Source: Candidatus Heimdallarchaeota archaeon LC_2
GTDB lineage: Archaea; Asgardarchaeota; Heimdallarchaeia; Heimdallarchaeales; Kariarchaeaceae
Length of the DNA stretch: 24,263 nt
Direction of reading: 5' to 3'
Assembly (NCBI GenBank): GCA_001940725.1
Contig: MDVR01000100.1
Coordinates: 1 to 24,263, forward strand
Each line of letters opens with the position of its first letter. The first letter of the stretch is position 1. Under the pieces are notes generated by a model. It did not search any database and was not told where the DNA came from. It worked only from the letters and a program-made list of their open reading frames with translations. This document shows, piece after piece, positions 22,229 to 24,263 of this stretch. A program made the position numbers and the translations under genes.

Positions 22229-23335
22229 ATGTCTGAAAAAACTGAAATGAATTTATTTATGGGTCCACAACACCCATCTATGCATGGATTATGGGCTATG
22301 CGCTTGACAATTGATGGGGAAACAATTGTTGATGCAGATGCACAAATTGGCTATCTTCATAGAGGCTATGAAAAATTGCTTACAAATAGATCTTATGAGC
22401 AAGGGATACCAATTTGTGATAGATTGTGCTATGTCGAAAGTCACAGTTGGTCAACCTCTTACACATATTCCATAGAAGGGATCTATCAAATAGAAATCCC
22501 AGAAAAGGCAAATTGGCTGAGAGTATTAACATTAGAGTTACAAAGAATAGCTAGCCATTGCCTATGGCTCGCTGCTATGAGTGTTGATATTGGTGCATTA
22601 ACAATGCTAATATATCCCATGAACGCTCGAGAATTAATATTATATATGCTTGAAAGTATTACTGGTGCGAGATTAACTTATAATTATTGCCGAATTGGTG
22701 GAGTTAATGCTGATCTCCCTCATGGTTTTGATAAGAGAATGGAAAAAAGCTTTGAAGAATTCAACAGATTACATTTTGAGTTCCTTGATTTGCTCGAAGA
22801 GGCTCAAATATTTCGAATACGAACAGAGGGGATTGGATTACTTACCAAGGAAGAAGCTATTGAAAATGGGTGTGTTGGACCCGTACTAAGGGCTAGTGGG
22901 GTCAATTATGACGTTCGAAAAAACGATCCATATTTTGGATACGATCAATTAAAATTCAAAATTCCAGTGAGAAATGAAGGTGATTCTTTTGCCAGATACA
23001 GAGTTCGAATTGAGGAAATGCAAGAATCAATAAATTTATGTTGGCAAGCGTTTGATAAATTAAATGAACTTAAGGCAACCGATTCATTTAGACTTGATAA
23101 AGTTCCCCGAAGACCTCCTGCAGGAGAATTATATAGAAGAATCGAATCGGGAAGAGGTGAGGCTGGATATTACATAAAATCAGATGGGACAACAATTCCG
23201 AAAAGGGTTAAAATTAAAAGCCCTGTATTCTCCAATTTATCAGTTTTAACCGAATTAGTAATAAATGGTAAATTAGCAGATATTCCAGCGATTATGGGGT
23301 CGATTGATTTATGCGTTGGAGATCTAGATCGTTAA
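22229..23335 (+). CDS. nuoD: complex I subunit D (49-kDa type)
   Basis: This 368-residue subunit forms the quinone-binding cavity with NuoB. It is complete: GPQHPSMHG (12-20) with His19 as the quinone-contact His, IGYLHRGYEK (40-49), Tyr68 as the quinone-site Tyr, VDIGALT (119-125) with the conserved Asp120, RIGGV (155-159) and the C-terminal GSIDLCVGDLDR. An unusual feature is CDRLCY (63-68), where homologues typically have DRxDY, giving a CxxxC pair beside the quinone Tyr. The NiFe-hydrogenase Cys motifs are not present. GGAGGA (22215-22220) precedes the ATG by 8 nt. The cluster ends here, 11 bp from the converging aIF6 gene. Confidence 0.93.
   Translation: MSEKTEMNLFMGPQHPSMHGLWAMRLTIDGETIVDADAQIGYLHRGYEKLLTNRSYEQGIPICDRLCYVESHSWSTSYTYSIEGIYQIEIPEKANWLRVLTLELQRIASHCLWLAAMSVDIGALTMLIYPMNARELILYMLESITGARLTYNYCRIGGVNADLPHGFDKRMEKSFEEFNRLHFEFLDLLEEAQIFRIRTEGIGLLTKEEAIENGCVGPVLRASGVNYDVRKNDPYFGYDQLKFKIPVRNEGDSFARYRVRIEEMQESINLCWQAFDKLNELKATDSFRLDKVPRRPPAGELYRRIESGRGEAGYYIKSDGTTIPKRVKIKSPVFSNLSVLTELVINGKLADIPAIMGSIDLCVGDLDR
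22442..22531. repeat. 90-bp segment of nuoD repeated at the end of the window
   Basis: These bases are identical to 24174-24263. Here they lie inside an intact, well-conserved nuoD frame (about residues 72-101), so this is the original location. The copy at the window end is cut by the boundary and could be longer. Confidence 0.95.
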
Positions 23336-23346
23336 AATTAATTACT

Positions 23347-24021
23347 TTATGTTAATAATATTTCAAAAATTCTCATTAATTCAGGTCCTGAGGTATCACT
23401 ACCAATTAGAATACCATTTTTGTTTCCTACAATTCCAGGTCTAGGATAAGGAGTACCTCTATTTATGGTAACCACATCTCCTCTCGTTTTGAATAAATCA
23501 GACAACCATTCAAGCTCCTCATATGCTATCATCGGATGTGTTAGAAATCCATTATCATTTCTAAAAATCATTGAACCAACTAAAGGATTATCAATTAACT
23601 TCTTTTGAACAATCTCTACATCTAAGAAATCTTGTAGTAAATTTACATCATCCGAAGTAAACTCACTATGTACAACTGCAATTGAATCATTGCAAACAAT
23701 TGAATTTCCTAATGCAGTAATTTTAGAATCAAAAACATGAGTCTGAACATCATCTGGGAGATTGGTTGTAATAGCTTCATATTCATAATCTGAAATTAGA
23801 TCGGGTAAAATTAAATTGTGGGAATTTCCGCAGGCAAATAATCCAATTAAATTGCAATTTGCAATTGTTGTATTGATAATTGGAACTGATAGTGTGTTCT
23901 CAACAATTTTCTGTGTCTTTGTTTTAATTGAGGAAGGGAATATAGAATAGGTGTTTGTCGAGACGGCAAAAATTCCAATACTTGAATTACCTAATAAGTC
24001 AATGGAATTTAATCTATTCAT
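23347..24021 (-). CDS. eif6: translation initiation factor 6 (aIF6)
   Basis: This 224-residue ribosome anti-association factor binds the large subunit and blocks joining of the small one. Its length and pentein-type repeats match aIF6/eIF6: GNSSIGIFAVSTNTYSIFP near the N-terminus, NLIGLFACGNSHNLILPD (about 55-75), GNSIVCNDSIAVVH (about 104-117), NPLVGSMIF and NRGTPYPRPGIVGNKNGILIG near the C-terminus. I use ATG 24021 because GTGAT, just upstream, works as a ribosome-binding site; a GTG start at 24030 is the alternative. The L31e gene ends 27 bp upstream on the same strand, the typical archaeal arrangement. Confidence 0.95.
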   Translation of the reverse strand: MNRLNSIDLLGNSSIGIFAVSTNTYSIFPSSIKTKTQKIVENTLSVPIINTTIANCNLIGLFACGNSHNLILPDLISDYEYEAITTNLPDDVQTHVFDSKITALGNSIVCNDSIAVVHSEFTSDDVNLLQDFLDVEIVQKKLIDNPLVGSMIFRNDNGFLTHPMIAYEELEWLSDLFKTRGDVVTINRGTPYPRPGIVGNKNGILIGSDTSGPELMRIFEILLT

Positions 24022-24047
24022 TTTTATCACTTTAAAGAAATTTTGAA

Positions 24048-24179
24048 TTAATCCTCAGATTCTTCTTCAAATTCTTCTTCGCTTTCTAATTCAGATTCAA
24101 TCGGTATGGATGGTCCTTCTGAAATTTCTGGTTTGAATACTTGATCTGCATCTGATCCAACCAAATAGACCTCCACAGT
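24048..24179 (-). pseudogene. rpl31e: ribosomal protein L31e C-terminus with acidic tail (cut by the terminal repeat)
   Basis: Reading leftward from 24179, the frame gives TVEVYLV, which fits the final beta strand of archaeal L31e (a 'VEVRLV'-like end), then a tail of about 35 residues rich in Glu and Asp (SELESEEEFEEESED) before TAA at 24048-24050. The position directly upstream of aIF6 supports the L31e assignment. The N-terminal part is missing: from 24174 the DNA is a copy of nuoD, and TGA interrupts the frame at 24183-24185. The gene is therefore broken here by a duplication or misjoin; the organism probably has a full copy. Confidence 0.6.
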
Positions 24180-24263
24180 TGGTCAACCTCTTACACATAT
24201 TCCATAGAAGGGATCTATCAAATAGAAATCCCAGAAAAGGCAAATTGGCTGAGAGTATTAACA
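24174..24263. repeat. terminal 90-bp direct repeat of nuoD (junction)
   Basis: The last 90 bases match 22442-22531 exactly, in the same orientation, at an offset of 1732 bp. The match begins with CACAGTTGG; the base before it differs (C at 24173, T at 22441). This is either the start of a second copy of a tandem duplication or the typical signature of a wrongly joined or wrapped contig end. Confidence 0.95.

Noticed and set aside
22229..23335. Group 4 NiFe hydrogenase large subunit as an alternative to NuoD
   Set aside because: The two hydrogenase CxxC motifs are absent and the C-terminus has the NuoD-type DLDR end; quinone-site His, Tyr and Asp are present.
1..24263. tRNA, rRNA, CRISPR arrays, transposases or phage genes
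   Set aside because: None recognised on either strand; no cloverleaf, regular repeat-spacer array or recombinase motif was seen.

Overview
The window comes from an AT-rich archaeal genome. The best evidence is a complete translation initiation factor 6 gene with a ribosomal protein L31e tail directly upstream of it (an archaeal/eukaryotic pairing), TATA-like boxes about 25 nt upstream of several starts (leaderless-type transcripts), and frequent TTG/GTG starts. Complex I genes (nuoA, nuoC, nuoD), many small zinc-ribbon proteins and secreted proteins with a C-terminal membrane anchor would suit an Asgard archaeon such as a Heimdallarchaeia member. That placement is inference; there is no rRNA here to test it.

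Layout. 1-3500: tail of an unknown gene, a possible C/D-box-like RNA, a zinc-ribbon membrane protein, an FAD-linked oxidase of the GlcD/D-lactate dehydrogenase type, and a secreted anchored protein. 3600-5320: a TrpB2-type tryptophan synthase beta gene whose upstream region holds a Trp-rich small ORF and a 25-bp perfect palindrome followed by a T-run, and whose 3' side carries a strong hairpin. 5470-9080: small proteins, a short-chain dehydrogenase and a perfect 520-bp tandem duplication that makes a chimeric ORF and an orphan gene fragment. 9437-16217: an AhpD-like protein and a two-gene ABC exporter (double-NBD ATPase plus 1500-residue FtsX/MacB-type permease) with a recognisable promoter and palindrome. 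16750-20190: an enoyl-thioester-reductase-like enzyme, a small membrane protein, a GH114-like secreted glycosidase and a short class II aldolase-like protein, separated by palindromic intergenic regions. 20240-23335: phosphoglucose/phosphomannose isomerase, then nuoA-nuoC-nuoD without nuoB. 23347-24263: aIF6 and the L31e C-terminus on the opposite strand.

The last 90 bases repeat an internal part of nuoD exactly and interrupt the L31e frame, so the right end is either a second tandem duplication or an assembly misjoin.

The most interesting signals are: (1) the Trp-rich leader ORF plus terminator-like palindrome ahead of trpB, a possible attenuator; (2) three dispersed paralogues of a small all-helical protein built from repeated 'A-x-x-D-x-x-[IVL]-T-x-x-E' units, a family I cannot name with confidence; (3) the two perfect direct duplications; (4) a complex I cluster lacking nuoB; (5) a series of perfect palindromes placed in promoter regions.
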